Origin: Dermanyssus gallinae
Lineage: Eukaryota; Arthropoda; Arachnida; Mesostigmata; Dermanyssidae
DNA length: 64,000 bases
Direction: 5' to 3'
NCBI GenBank assembly: GCA_003439945.1
Contig: QVRM01002221.1
Location: forward strand, 519,501 to 583,500
Part shown: one piece after another, positions 23,906-35,902 of the stretch
Layout of the letters: the number at the start of each line of letters is the position of its first letter
Position numbering within the stretch: position 1 is the stretch's first letter
Notes under the pieces: generated by a model
What the model saw: the letters and a program-made list of their open reading frames with translations, nothing else
Database searches by the model: none
Told to the model about the DNA's origin: nothing
Program-made: the position numbers and the translations under genes

Positions 23906-24000
23906 CGAATTAACAGCGCATCCGTTTCCTACCTCTTTCGGCGGCTTCAAAAGGGTTTCATCCTTTAGCTAAATCGTTTCCCGTGTATGTGTGTAAACCT
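22941..24000. other. Intergenic, no gene seen
   Basis: AT-rich. A 74-codon Lys/Glu-rich frame at 23621-23845 lies next to a (TA)n run (23860-23902), with no motif and no second copy; it is not called as a gene. Confidence 0.4.
23860..23902. repeat. (TA)n microsatellite
   Basis: TA run of about 43 bp. Confidence 0.95.
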
Positions 24001-25860
24001 TTCAAATGGCAAAATAGGAAAATAATACGGTTTGTCTCTTTCTGCCACAGCCGCTCTCGTCGATAATGTACGCGCATCGGGACCAAGCGGGCGGCCTGTG
24101 AACGCGAACGCTTTTATTTCGTCTGCCCGATTCGGTCCCAATTGTTGTTGTTGTTGTTGATTGTGGTGCGTGATGGTAGTAGCAGCAGTCGCAGCAGGGG
24201 GATCATGTGCAGCCGCTCCCCACACCCACTGCCCATCCACCACCCCCCAGCTGCAGTACCATCAGCAGTCTGGTAGCTGGGACGGCCCGAGCGATGAGAG
24301 GGGTCTCGGCTGGGATCTCAACGGGAAAAGTCTTCCCGGCGGCCTCTGAAAGGCCAGACTGAGTGTAGGCCTAAGTGTCCAAACTTCTCCTCTGGTATGG
24401 TCGCGTCTCTTTTTCAGTGGGTATACGTGTGTGTGTGTGCACCTTTCTTTCTCTCTCTCTCTCCTCTTATCCATTCCCCTCTCTCTTTCTATATCTTTCG
24501 TGCTTCCCCTTCTACTAGCACGCTTTGTCTGTATGTAAGTCGACCCCAATGCCTTTCCAATGGCAGCTGGCGTGTGGCGGGTCGTGTGTGTGACGACTTC
24601 TACAACTACTACCACTACCACCACCACCACCACTACCACTATTACTACGAGGATGATGCGACGAAGCTTGTGTGGAAGCAGTGTGAGCAGTATCCACCGC
24701 CGTTACCCTACCGAGTAGCATGGGTTATGTGGACGACGGTAGGTACGACGTCGAAGAAACGGCGCGTCGGGGCTCTTACTTCTAGTCGTCTAGCTCCTCT
24801 CGGGTCTGTCTCGGGTGTGTTGGTGACATATTTGCACAAAGCCATGGACATCGCGGCGGCGGGGGCGGCGGAGGAGGCAAGGAGGCAAGGAGGCAAACAG
24901 CCGCTGCGGCAACACTGCGGCGTGGATTCCTGACTGGGCGGACGTCGGCGGGGGTGCGAGTGGGGCAAAACCGGGGCCGGGGGTGTCTGTCTGGGGTTGA
25001 AGTCCTGCACAGAAGTTCTGCTGCCGCTGCTGCTGCACCAGCATCAACAGTAGGAGCAGTAGTCGTAATAGTAAGTATACGTAGTTGAAGCATCAGTAGT
25101 CCTAGTAGCACCATCATCAGCAGCAGCAGCAGAAGTCAAAGAACTGAAAGCGCACAAAGCTGAATGTCCACACACACCCAAACTCGACCAGACCACCATC
25201 GGTGCCACCAGACAGCGTCTAGGAGTGCAAACGAACGAATCCGCCACACTCGTCGTCGAAAGACGACATCCTCAAATAGACATTTTTTGTTCACTTGCAA
25301 CGCAGGACAATTGCGTACGCACGAGAACGCTGCCTGCCTACCGGTCTGTGTGTCTGTCTATTTGTCTGTGGGTCGTTCTGTAAGTATGCATGCACGTGAG
25401 AGTGGCTTTGTCAGGCTGTTTGTCTGGCTGTGTACGTGTTTCGGCATCATAGGTGTGCTCTGTGTGCTCTATGCACCCTGTGTACTGTGCCCTGGCGCGG
25501 CGCGCATCGAGTACACGCTGGTGTCCTGCTACTGGCGGAGGACCCCAAAGGGCCGCGCCCCCCATCCCCCTCTCCTAAGGACTTCGAAGACGGTTGTGGT
25601 GGCGCGGATGACGAAGGCGAAGATGACGATAAAGGTGCCAGTGGTGTGTCGAAGTGCGTACGACCGGCCAGCGAAAGCGCTTTTCTTTATTTTCTTCTTT
25701 CGGTGGCTTTCGACTCTTTTTCCACAATGCACCCCACAGGCACATACGGGGGGGGGGGGGTAAGCGCGCATCCGCACCCACACCCCCGCGCAGACAGACA
25801 GACACCCACCCGCAAAGCTCGCGGAAGATATTAAAATGGCGCCATGGTGTCTGACGAAGA
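24001..25860. other. GC-rich, trinucleotide-rich segment without an assignable gene
   Basis: Contains (GTT)n at about 24140, pyrimidine/purine runs at 24445-24490, (ACC)n/(CAC)n at about 24610-24640, GGC/GGA runs at about 24850, (CAG)n at about 25110 and G10 at about 25749-25758. Many overlapping frames exist on both strands (the longest about 200 codons), all translating the simple repeats. This could be a promoter or 5' exon region of a host gene, but no splice-consistent coding exon or domain is visible. Confidence 0.35.
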
Positions 25861-27376
25861 GGAGACAGACTGACTGGCGAACGTTTTTGAGAAAAGCCGT
25901 TAGAGCATGTCGGCACGTCTATTATTAGATGCTTTCGAACCAATACACTGCTCCCGCGTTGCTCTCTAGTCAAGTGATAAACAGTCGCATTTGCGTATGA
26001 AGATGACGGTTTTCTTTTTTGTACACGTATAAAACGACGATAATCTATGTTCATGGGGATCACGCCGTGACGTGGTTAGAATCGACAGATACATTAGTAG
26101 TAGTCACGAGTGTACGTAAGAAATGAGCATAAACAAATACTGTGCCACTAAGGTGAGGCAAAACTTATATTTGCTGTAGGTAATGTGGCATACATATCAT
26201 GAACAATTTAGATGTAAGTTGCTGACTTCTAGAGTGCAATAATATGTGTACATAATGTAGACACAAAACATATAAAGATGTTTTAAATATTTTAGACTAC
26301 TAAATAAACATTCTAAATTTCGTTCTTTATGTTATTAAGGCCATTAGTTTTGAGATAAACTGCTCTTCCATAGTCTCGTATTTCTGCTTCTTTCCTAGAA
26401 AAAATGTCATTTTCTAAGATATGTAAGGTATTAGGCCATTAGTAACATTATAAAGAAAATACTCACATTGTTAAAAATAAACACACAAAAACCGACAACG
26501 TCGCTATAGTTTTTGTAGTACTGACCGTTCATAGACTTAAGAGAAGGAAACACAGACACCGATTTCTCGTGCGGCCTGCCTTCATTGGGACGATATTTCA
26601 CGAAGACGTTAAGTCATATGTCTTTCAACATACTACCATTCGCTAGCATTGTTTAAATTCTTTCTTGTAGGATAATGTTGCAACCTGTCTATCACTAGAC
26701 GTTTCGTGGTTTCAATAACACATCGTACTAAGAAGATAAATCTGCAATTGTAGTCGTATTATTACTAAGAAGAAAATGAATAGCAATAATAGTATATGTG
26801 GGTTTCTGGTTAGGCGTTGGCTTTGCTAATATCCTTGGTGGTGCAAAACAATTGTGCACTTTCACCAATAATCGCAGACACGCTTGTTGAAAAATCGTAG
26901 GACGCGGTCGGCGACTCAACAAAGTGAATATCATGTAAGGGAGAAGCATCCCAGGTCGCGTAGATCCTCTGGATCAGCAAAATACGGAGTTAGAGGGGGA
27001 TGTGGGTCCCACACTAGTTGCCGACGGCTGACAGCGACGCATTAGGCCTTCCCGGAATCACCCATAAAAAACGTTCCTCTGGATCAAGGATACCGGTCTT
27101 GGTGCTTAAGGGGAAGGGCCATCATCTGAGTGGGCACGCTCTGACTATCTCTTGTGTTCGTCACGGTACCGATTGACCGAATCGTACTCTAACGGGCGAT
27201 TGCTTGATTGGGTGATGGCCAGACATTGTTTGACCGATACTGTGCTTATGCTCTGTACAACTTTATTAAAAGTAAAACGTGCGTGGTATACCTAATCGAA
27301 AAACAACTAACTGCGGCAACTAAAAACGCATGCACAAATGACTGTACGAACCCTGATGCAAGAGCGACTCCAACAG
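25861..27376. other. Intergenic, no gene seen
   Basis: AT-rich DNA; no repeats shared with other parts of the window were noticed. Confidence 0.4.
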
Positions 27377-27390
27377 TAAAAGTACTAAAG

Positions 27391-27597
27391 AGTAAAGTTT
27401 TCGGGCTGACCCTCAGCCAAGATTTAACGTTCACGGAACTGTTTTTCACATTGCTTCATAGACCGTAAATCCGTAAATAAATAAGATCCGTAAATACAAA
27501 TCGGTGCAACGATGGGGCTCGAACCCGCGCACCTATCTAGTGTCTCCTCCGGTTGTGAGGCGCAAACATAAGTCTCCGCGCCACCACCGGACTCGAC
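27391..27597 (-). mobile_element. tRNA-derived SINE, copy 2
   Basis: Minus-strand copy of the family at 9107-9290: the B box appears on the plus strand as ggggctcgaacccg, the shared 'gtctcctccgg' block (gagacac... on the sense strand) follows, and the tail reads gggctgaccctcagcc on plus. The middle is expanded by a short duplication of 'gtaaatccgtaaata'. Confidence 0.8.
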
Positions 27598-27827
27598 CCG
27601 ACAACAGCAAGTACTACTACTACAACAACAAAATATATGCTGGTTACCACACTAAGATGGCAACCATAACGACAATAGTGATAACACTAATGAAAGGTAA
27701 GAAACAGTAAGCGAATTTCGCAGATATTACCACATGCATATGTCCTCGGTTCGCTGTGGTTCAAACCGTCTTTTTTGTCGCACTGGCAAATACCGTTATT
27801 TTAAATTCTACGGCGATAGGTTCTGTA

Positions 27828-27905
27828 GCGGCGTGGTTTAGGGGACTTGTGCGCTAGTCATGGTTGTCATCTACCGGGGTGTCGCCAGTTCGATCCCTAA
27901 TGTTG
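27828..27905 (+). mobile_element. tRNA-like sequence, probably a second SINE family
   Basis: Has a plausible A box (tggtttagggga) and B box (agttcgatccc) spaced as in a tRNA, but the acceptor arms do not pair well and there is no CCA-adjacent pol III T-run. Its sequence differs from the main SINE family. A degenerate tRNA gene is the alternative. Confidence 0.45.
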
Positions 27906-27935
27906 ATCGAATTTTCTTTGAACGGTGCTCATTGA

Positions 27936-27996
27936 AAATAGATGATAAACCATACATACACCGCCACCGAGAATAGATGATAAACCATACATATAC
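27936..27996. repeat. Short tandem duplication downstream of the tRNA-like sequence
   Basis: Two near-identical blocks of about 26 bp (aatagatgataaaccataca) separated by a few bases. Confidence 0.8.
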
Positions 27997-27999
27997 ATG

Positions 28000-28639
28000 T
28001 ATACATACGTATTCATATACACTTACACTTTTTTTTGTATGTATATGCTGAAGTATATGCCATGCAGAGTGAGACCAAAACATGGCCAGGCGCAAAGCAC
28101 GCAAAGTCAGCGAACGAGTCAGCTATTATCAGCGCACCAACACAGGGACATGCGTCGACCCATTGCCCCCACCCAGTCGCCGCCCAACAGACACTACAAA
28201 AACTCCGTAGCGTAATGCTCGGGGTCAGATTGCGTGCCCTGTACGTGGTCGGCCGTTTGGCAGTGGATTCGTCTCGCTGAGAGTCTCTGAGATGCCATTT
28301 CGGCTAGGCGCAGTCCGTCCCTGTGCCCAAATCATCTAAAGACTGCCGTCCGTGCCATAAATCATGCTTGAAAACTCAAAGGTACGAACTGGCACTCGGC
28401 GTTTTTTTTTTACCACCACGGAGCCACAGACAACTGCCGTAACGGTGCTCTTTGGTTGGTTGGTCGGTTGGCTGGTGCAGGTGGCAGTAGCAGAGACGCA
28501 GTGGCAGGTGCAAACGAAAACGTTACGGTTCTTTCGAGCAGTTCGAGCGCGTGCTCCAACAGGCTGCTATCTTCAACTCTCAGGGGCCTCATTACGAGCA
28601 TATTTGGCAAAAAACTACAACGAATACGCCACTACGGAA

Positions 28640-28693
<54 letters not shown>

Positions 28694-28705
28694 ACATGTG
28701 CTATG

Positions 28706-28750
<45 letters not shown>

Positions 28751-29960
28751 TACACACACATTTACACAGCCAGCGTAAGATAGCAGCGGTGGTGACGAAG
28801 ACGGTTTCTCCATTCAGTCGTCGACCCAACTATGCACGAACAAGAAGAAGGCGTTGCTAGGCTGCACAATGTCGCTGCCTAGCAACCATCATGCCACCAC
28901 GTGCCACTGCCATGAATTGAGCGCCTCTGCCACTTTCTTGGACTGTGGCGGCGCCGACGACAGTGCTATCAAGCATGCAAGATAGCACGTGCAGGACCCA
29001 CATTTACAAGCTATTTCTACGTAAGTCATTCAGTAAGCACTTTGCGTTCCTCTTGAGGTGGGGAAGATTCCCGAGTCGTATTAACAGGATGGCACCTCAT
29101 TCAAAATCCTACATGCCTGGTTAGCTTTTGACTTGCATCGATGTAAAGAAGTCGCTGGAGAACGGCCCAAAGTTCTCGGTTTTGATGATATATAGATGTA
29201 TATATATATATATATATATGTGGTCTGTTCTGGCCTCTGCTAAAACAAGGTACATATTATAGCTTGCTTTGCTTCGATTTGTCGAAAAGTTTAAAAACTA
29301 CTTGGTCTACTCCTATAGGGCACGTAAATGGGCATTGCCACACAGCACGCCGGTCGGATTGCCATTGCAAAGGTTTCCTGGATGTCCGTGACTGCATCTG
29401 GGGACGGGGGGAGAGGGGTTAACAACTACGTCGTGGGGCGCTTGTCGTCCCCCGGCTGCCGTTGGGATTGTTGTCGTTGCGTTTGGTGTTGGAGCTGTTG
29501 CTCGAGTGACCGTCAGCCTCGTACAATTCGCGCTCGGCGTTCCCCTTTTGCACAACATTGAGTGCTTGCTAGCAGGAACAAACGAAGAACCTAGAGTCCC
29601 TTCTATGTGTCGTTGCTGTTGTTGTTGTTTGTCAATGTTGCTGGGAAAAATCGCAAAATTTGGAGTCGCCGCAGCGTTCACGCCATCAAAAGTAGAAAGA
29701 ACCTAAAGGCAAGTGCAAGGGCGGGCGGGCGGTGTCCGTCATGCGTGCCGTGGGGCTGAACGAGAGCGACGTGGGGTCGAACTTCACACCCCAGTCAAAT
29801 GAAGACTCATGAGATCCATGACGCCGCCGAGCCGAGTGGGCCAGATGAAGATGGGGCGCGCCAGCAACGGCTCAGATTTCCGAGAGGCCGGCCGGGCAGG
29901 TCGGGAGCGAGCTACGGGCTAGTACGCAGCCAAGCAGCCGGCCGGTCCTTGCGTCGTAAA
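28000..29960. other. Mixed segment with GC-rich blocks and microsatellites; no gene assigned
   Basis: Moderately GC-rich at 28180-28620 and 29320-29950 (including a gggc repeat near 29722), with (TA)n at 28643-28687 and 28709-28742 and a (CACA) run after it. Frames such as 28364-28783 and 29313-29681 depend on the simple repeats or lack motifs. Confidence 0.35.
28643..28742. repeat. Two (TA)n tracts separated by about 20 bp
   Basis: TA runs at 28643-28687 and 28709-28742, the second continuing into CA repeats. Confidence 0.95.
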
Positions 29961-32460
29961 GTTTCGTAGGCCGCTATCATTAGCCGAACGACTCATTGAG
30001 CGCCAGAGAAGATGAGCACAAGTCCCTTCATAGGACAGCCGAGAGCTGTCTGGAGCCATAATTGGGAGAGCGGTCAAGAGTGTTCTTTTTTTCCTCTATA
30101 GCAATAGAGTTGTTGGTATTGCCTCATGCAGCGCCATTCCGTCACTCTCGAGATAGATCTCCGCCGCGCTGTGCTGGAAGTAAGTGAAATAGAACAACAT
30201 TTGATCGAGAACAAAGCAGCCGGTTTCAACAAAATGATTTTCTCTCGTCTTCTCTGTATGCCTCTCTTTTTCTCTATCTGGCTCTCTTTAGCTATTTGCG
30301 TTTTGCTCTACATCATCCTTTTGATCAGCGTTGTCTTACAGGTTTCCACTGCTTGTGTACTGTTTTTTCGAGCACTAGATCTACTTGATTTGTCCTCTGG
30401 CGTAAAGCATCTCTGTGCTTGTGTCACATGGATGCCATATTTATACATAATTTATTTATACCTCGCCCTGCTGACAAATCTGTCTGCGCTAAAACACATA
30501 TAATATGCGGGTGCCACTTACAGTGTAAGTTAAAATACTAGAGACAGCCTTTTTCTCCAAACAGCCGAGCATCTCAATATTCCGTGAGCGTTCCTACAGC
30601 TGTAACTTTTTCTGAGCTCATCAATGATCTGTATGCAGGACGGCTCGCCAGGCGGACACATACAAACCTAATCGAAGCCACATTAAGTTTTGTTGCTGAT
30701 CGCAATTCCTTATAAAAATACTCATTTTCTTATTATAACTAGTCATCTTAATATTATCACTACTTTGTGATCATTATTCGGTACCTCACGATCATCCTCC
30801 CGTCTTCTGCCCACAATATTTTAATCAATTGCGTTTTTAGCTCAGACATGAGTTAACATTACTACGTTCTTATCATCATATCATGCGTTACCACTTTTAA
30901 GAGGGACACAACGTTGCCAAAAAAATTTCAGAACTTTGAAAAGTGTACAGCCCATGAGTCCTAAAAAACATTTGCTATGGAGATTATTTGTATGGTTCCG
31001 ACCTGGAAATCTTGACTTGAAAGGCGCAGAGCCGTCGCATCATCTTTTCGCACTGATGTCAAACCAAATTACGACATTATCGGTTTCTTAGAGACCATCT
31101 CTGTGTGAGCACATCTGATGTGTTGCTGACCGCGCCAGAGAAACCATCTGCATGTGCGATATATTGTTTAACAGAGCACGCAGTGTTATTTCTTAAAACT
31201 GATGCCTTTCGGGTCGCGACTAATGTCTATCAGAATGCCGCGTAATATTATGTGACGGAAGTACAAGTCAAATTAATGTGACGCTGTTCAATTCACATGC
31301 AAAATTGTTTTTGTTTTGAGGAAATCGCTAATGAGCGGCATAATGAGCGAATGGGTGACTCCAACCGATCGATTGACATCATACATCTACCGGTGTTAAA
31401 AAGTGACCGCCACGGTGAAAACTTATACCCCTTGAGTATCACGAGACTCTAAAGTTAGACCTCTTTTATAGCAAGATGAAAGACAGCTAGATTCGGCTTT
31501 TATGACATGCGTAAAGCGCCATTAAGTAGGGGTTAAGTTTAATCATATTAAATATTCCAATCAATAAATATTCTAGGTAGAAGTTCCATAATTCAGTAAA
31601 ATCATTTTTTTAGTCCGAGGGGCATCTTCAATGTAGAGGACGTGTGGACGTGCCCATTCACTTGATCAAAACACTAGCACGCCGTCGCCACGGCGTTTAG
31701 AAAGCTCCCTTGAGTTCTTGTTTGTTTGCGCTATAACGTAACGTTCAACGTAATTTGAGAGCCATGTCCTTTTCGAACGTGAGACCATTTAAACCCAGCT
31801 GCTCTTTCAATATCTAATTTGGTCTCTGTCAGTGCATTTAATGCGTTCGGCTGCAACTCTTCCGCATGTTTAGAAAACTCCAATACGGCGCTGTGATTGA
31901 TTAGCGCAAGTAGTAGATGAGAAACACAACAACGTGTCACACTTAAAAAAAAAACAGTGTCTACACCAGTCTGCAACAGCGATGATGCGAGCGTTTTTCT
32001 ACATAAAGTAGCATTGGAGAGATCAAAAGGTGGCAATTATAATAGCGCTCTTCCCTATATATCAAAGAGCTAGCAAAAGTGCTGACAACGCACTTTCAAA
32101 AACATGTACTACGTAAATGCTGTGCGATGTGCCAGAGCACGTCTGGGCGAGTCAATGCGATTGTACAAACACATGTAGATGTAGTTGTAGTCGCTTACTT
32201 AAGTGCGAGGCCTTTAGGCAGAAGTAGGCCTACCTTTAGTTAGACTGCATGCATGTGTGCCGAGGGTTACTCAACTAGAATGTCTCGTATGGGATGGCTC
32301 GCTCAAGCTTGACGCAAATTCTAGTTCCCTAGTTCTCAAACGACAAGTTTGTTGTTCATGTTGCGGTGGTAAGATGAGCCACCACGGCGCGCTATGTGCG
32401 CTAAATGTCTAGCAAGAGATTTACTACAGCAGAGCGTACACCAAACGTGCAAGTTGGTGC
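29961..32460. other. Intergenic, no gene called
   Basis: AT-rich. A 125-codon frame at 30126-30503 is strongly hydrophobic in its second half (about residues 45-85 and 100-120), but it has no family motif, no second copy and an arbitrary start. I leave it uncalled. No other structure seen. Confidence 0.4.
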
Positions 32461-32466
32461 AAGGTA

Positions 32467-32640
32467 CCTGGTGTAAATTAGAAAGGAACCGGGTGTACAT
32501 TGGCAACGTACCCGGTGTAAACTGAAAATGCACCCGGTGTAAATTGGCAAAGTACCCGGTGTAAATTGGGAAAGCACCCGGTGTAAATTGGAAAGGCACA
32601 ACGTGTAGATTGGAAAAGTGCCGGGTGTAAATTGGAAAAA
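32467..32640. repeat. 22-bp minisatellite, about 8 copies
   Basis: Unit close to acccggtgtaaattggcaaa; starts recur every 22 bp from 32467, with decay at both ends. Because 22 is not a multiple of 3, the frames reading through it on the minus strand (32336-32775) are artefacts that translate the unit in rotating phase. Confidence 0.95.
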
Positions 32641-33105
32641 ATTGTTGCTGGCAGCCGCCAGCTCACACAGGTGGCTAGCAAATGAGAGAAGGAATTGCGT
32701 TACGACTCTCTGAACGGGAACAGCTTCGTGTAGGGTGTCCGAACAGAGCTGTCTCTCTGCCGCTGTTAGTGTCATCGCCTCAGGGGCATCTGGTGCCTTG
32801 ACTCGCCGCGAGTCACCGAGTGTCCTGCCTTCATACCTCCGTTCTGTTTTCCCTCGTTCGACTGCTGCAAGTTGATCAAAGTTTAAATATCTGTTCGTTC
32901 CGACGTCGTCACGTTCCGACGTCGTCGGTCGTAATTACATCGTCATACTCGTCGTAATGATATTGCTGCGCAGCCATCTATAAGATTTGTTGCGCAAAGT
33001 TAAGCACGAAGCGTTGAGATCGAGCTTCTTTGGAGCCACTAGGGGGATAGAACGCCTGCAGGTTTCGCGGTTATATTTGTTACCACTTAAACGGCGCAAT
33101 GGTAA

Positions 33106-33139
<34 letters not shown>

Positions 33140-33148
33140 TATGTCACA

Positions 33149-33229
<81 letters not shown>

Positions 33230-33488
33230 ACAACGTTGCACGAACCATTTTGTAAACCCACCACAGCAAACGATTTCACTAACATTGTGGGACACAGCCT
33301 ATAACCATTAATCAAGGCAGTTCACTTCTCTGCTCGCTTCAACGATGCAGTCTTTCTCATTAAGACATTTGGTTTGTATTCAAACGACAAGATCTGCGTA
33401 AAATATGGCTAGACAGACACCTTTGCAAATGCCGTACTTGCCACCTTTTGGTGGCGCAATGTAAAAAAGAAAAAAATTATTTTTTTCA
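32641..33488. other. Intergenic with (TA)n tracts
   Basis: No gene. (TA)n tracts at 33108-33136 and 33153-33226, with atatgtcacaac repeated at the right edge of each tract. Confidence 0.45.
33108..33226. repeat. Interrupted (TA)n microsatellite
   Basis: Two TA tracts split by gcatatgtcacaacacac; the octamer gtcacaac recurs just after the second tract. Confidence 0.95.
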
Positions 33489-33608
33489 AAAGAGTCAACA
33501 CCCGATGTTCCCAGACGCTCTCCCTCCCAAGCACTAACCGAGCCCAACGTTGCTTAGCTTCGGTGATCGAACGAGAGCCGGCGTATTCAACGTGGTAGTG
33601 CCGATGGC
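33489..33608 (-). rRNA. 5S rRNA-like gene or 5S-derived pseudogene
   Basis: The minus strand reads through a 120-nt 5S rRNA: 5' GCCATCGGC...ACCACGTTGAATAC, then TCTCGTTCGATCACCGAAG, the A-box control AAGCTAAGCAACGTTGGGC, and the C-box region GTCTGGGAACATCGGGTG. A TTTT run follows directly, as for pol III termination. Departures: the intermediate element reads TTGGGAGGGAGAGCG rather than the usual TTGGATGGGTGACCG, and the two ends pair poorly for helix I. It is a lone copy, so a dispersed pseudogene or the head of a 5S-derived SINE is as likely as a working gene. Confidence 0.75.
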
Positions 33609-34156
33609 GCATGTATGCATGACTAAAATCAATTAAAGTATTGGATTGTATTTAATTTAAAAGCTACAGTTATACCGGTTGGGTTCATAACATGATGTAA
33701 ACTAGAATATATTTTAAAATAAAACACATTTCAACTAAAGAGCATTTTCTGCCGAATATTTGTTTCTAACTGAAAAGGTTCAAGCAACGATCCAGGCGGT
33801 ATGATGTGATGCTAGCATAGGTGATGCCGCCATAGTGATTAGTAGTTCGCTTGCACATCTAAAAAAAGTAATTAAGCCTATGTTATTTCTCCAGCCCCTC
33901 GGTGGCACTCAGCATATTATATCTAGCCGCACTGCTAGACATTACATGATTCAACCATCATCAGTCATCATCAGGTTGTTTTATTGACATGCTCTTTTAC
34001 AGGCAATCTGTCACAATTTATGTCAAAGCCATATTTCATTAAAAATACCTATCGTTGGATCACCTGCATCTGTCAAGTGTATTCAGAATATTATATACAC
34101 ACACAAACCTATATAATCTAATCTTGCACAATGTCGACATTTTACTGATTTAAAAA

Positions 34157-35128
34157 CTAAGAACAATTGTTTTCAGCATTTAGTTTCTTCGTTACACGTC
34201 TTCTAAGAACACTGACCCGCTCCGTATTTCGGAGTTCCTGCGAGAGCTCGTTCCATACTCTTGGCAGCATGCAGGCTAGAGAATGCTGCGTTAAGGTCAA
34301 CCTGCATCTGGGAACCCTGAGTTGGCCCTCATATCGCTGAGACCTGAAGAGGGTGAGTTGGAATTCAAAATCGCAACCTGAAGGTAGTTTGCCTTTAAGC
34401 ACCTTATGGGCAAGCACGGCTAAATTTAATCGTGCCAGCTGATCGAATTTGAGTAGTCCGAGTGTGCCGTACCATGGCGACACGTCGTCCCGACGAGACA
34501 GACCAGTAATGGCTCGCACCGCATTGTTCTGGATCACTCGCAACGAGTGCAGGGTTCCCGAGTAGATTGCGCCCCATATAGTGATTCCGTAGGTGAGAAT
34601 CGATTCCAGGAGCGCCCTGTATACAAGAACCAGAACAATGCGGGAGACCTTGGCCTTCCTCAGACGGGCCAGCGATGCCACCACAGCACAGCAGACCCTG
34701 ACGCTCGACCGAACGTGACTTTCCCATTTCATGTTCTCATGAAGCGTGATACCGAGACATTTTAATTCTCGACCTAGAGGGACAGCTGCACCGCCCACTT
34801 GAAGGGATATATTACCTTTGTCCAGTTTCAGCCTCGATGCCCGCTGAGGTGTGTGACACAAGACGAGTTTCGTCTTAGTCGGATTCACGACAAGGCCAAA
34901 CCGTTTAAAATATGAAATTGCCGTTTCGATACCGGTTTCCACATGCCTAAGATTAACTTGACCGTTTGATCGCTGAGCAGGTGAGATGCGGAACACCAGA
35001 GTTGTATCATCCGCATATACCACTGGTCGACACTCTATATCCCTTTCAATGCCACGCAAGACGAAATTTATGAAGATTATGAAGATGAAGGGGTCAAAAA
35101 CCGACCCCTGGGGAGTCCCAATAGGCAA
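34157..35128 (-). CDS. 5'-truncated jockey/CR1-like reverse transcriptase fragment (323 aa)
   Basis: Open minus-strand frame that enters the RT at the motif B region 'GTPQGSVFDPFIF'. It has the catalytic YADDTTL (residues 38-44), 'KTKLVLCH' and 'LKCLGITL' of the thumb. It then follows the C-terminal pattern of jockey/CR1-type polymerases, 'YRALLESILTYGITIWG' and 'IQNNAVRAITG'. It lacks the endonuclease half and motifs 0-A, so it is a truncated insertion. No RLE knuckle or PD motif is present, which separates it from the other RT genes in this window. The frame is unbroken, which implies a relatively recent copy. Start shown is only where the open frame begins. Confidence 0.85.
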   Translation of the reverse strand: MPIGTPQGSVFDPFIFIIFINFVLRGIERDIECRPVVYADDTTLVFRISPAQRSNGQVNLRHVETGIETAISYFKRFGLVVNPTKTKLVLCHTPQRASRLKLDKGNISLQVGGAAVPLGRELKCLGITLHENMKWESHVRSSVRVCCAVVASLARLRKAKVSRIVLVLVYRALLESILTYGITIWGAIYSGTLHSLRVIQNNAVRAITGLSRRDDVSPWYGTLGLLKFDQLARLNLAVLAHKVLKGKLPSGCDFEFQLTLFRSQRYEGQLRVPRCRLTLTQHSLACMLPRVWNELSQELRNTERVSVLRRRVTKKLNAENNCS

Positions 35129-35399
35129 AACCTAATTTAAATGTGCGTAGGATTGAATATTTCAAGTCGACGTAGGACATGAGTTGGCCAACGAGACACG
35201 CCTTATTCGATGGGTGATGTAAGGAGGGTCGTGAAAGATGAAGCCGATCTTGACGGCATTCTAGCTCCCAATACTATTTATGCATATCAGTACGGGCTTT
35301 TCGGAACGTCAACCGGGCACGACAATAATCCGTCTTATTTATGCCACAGCGCGACGGAGGCATTGCCGGCGGGTTGCCGAACATGCAGAAAAATAAAAG

Positions 35400-35623
35400 T
35401 GGCGTAAATACACAGATAGATAGAGGCTAGATACAATTTTGTGCCGATTGCAATGGAAACATTGGGCCCGGTCAGCAGAAGTGCAAGGAAATTTATAAAA
35501 GACTTAGGTGATCGAATACGAGCAAACACCGGGGATATACGCGAAGACGAATTTCTGAGACAGCTGCTTTCACTGGCAGTTTGCAGAGGAAATGCCGCGT
35601 CGATATTTGGTGCGATGGGCTGA
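35400..35623 (+). pseudogene. 3' end of an RLE-type non-LTR element, degraded
   Basis: Ends with 'VPIAMETLGP...FLRQLLSLAVCRGNAA', nearly the same as the C-terminus at 50657-51270 (minus). Upstream in the same frame the match continues through in-frame stops (position 35404 and 35416). This shows an old coding end rather than an independent small gene. It lies head-on to the jockey-like fragment and just before the two-ORF element. Confidence 0.75.
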
Positions 35624-35902
35624 GAATAGCTAGATGGTAATCATGAAATAACGAGGATACACATTCACACCTCACAATTGTATTTGTTTTTTTGGGCGTC
35701 TGCTACGGCGACAAACGGTCGTGTTCCGTAAGAGCTCTGTGAATATTCGCTTCGTTTTGGTGATCCTACCTCGTTTTCCCGGACAAGTTTTGTGTGAGTG
35801 CTCCTTCTCGTTCTCAAGTGCCTGGTGCGGTGTGCTTTTCCCATTTTTTCCGAGTTTCTTCGTGTTTTTTAGCCGTTTTGGTGTTTTCGACCAAACGCGC
35901 TG

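Noticed and set aside
24397..24933. 178-codon plus frame with a poly-His/Tyr stretch
   Set aside because: The stretch translates an ACC/CAC/TAC simple repeat; no domain and no support for start or splice sites.
30126..30503. 125-codon hydrophobic frame, possible membrane protein
   Set aside because: AT-rich DNA easily gives hydrophobic frames; no motif, paralog or initiation context.
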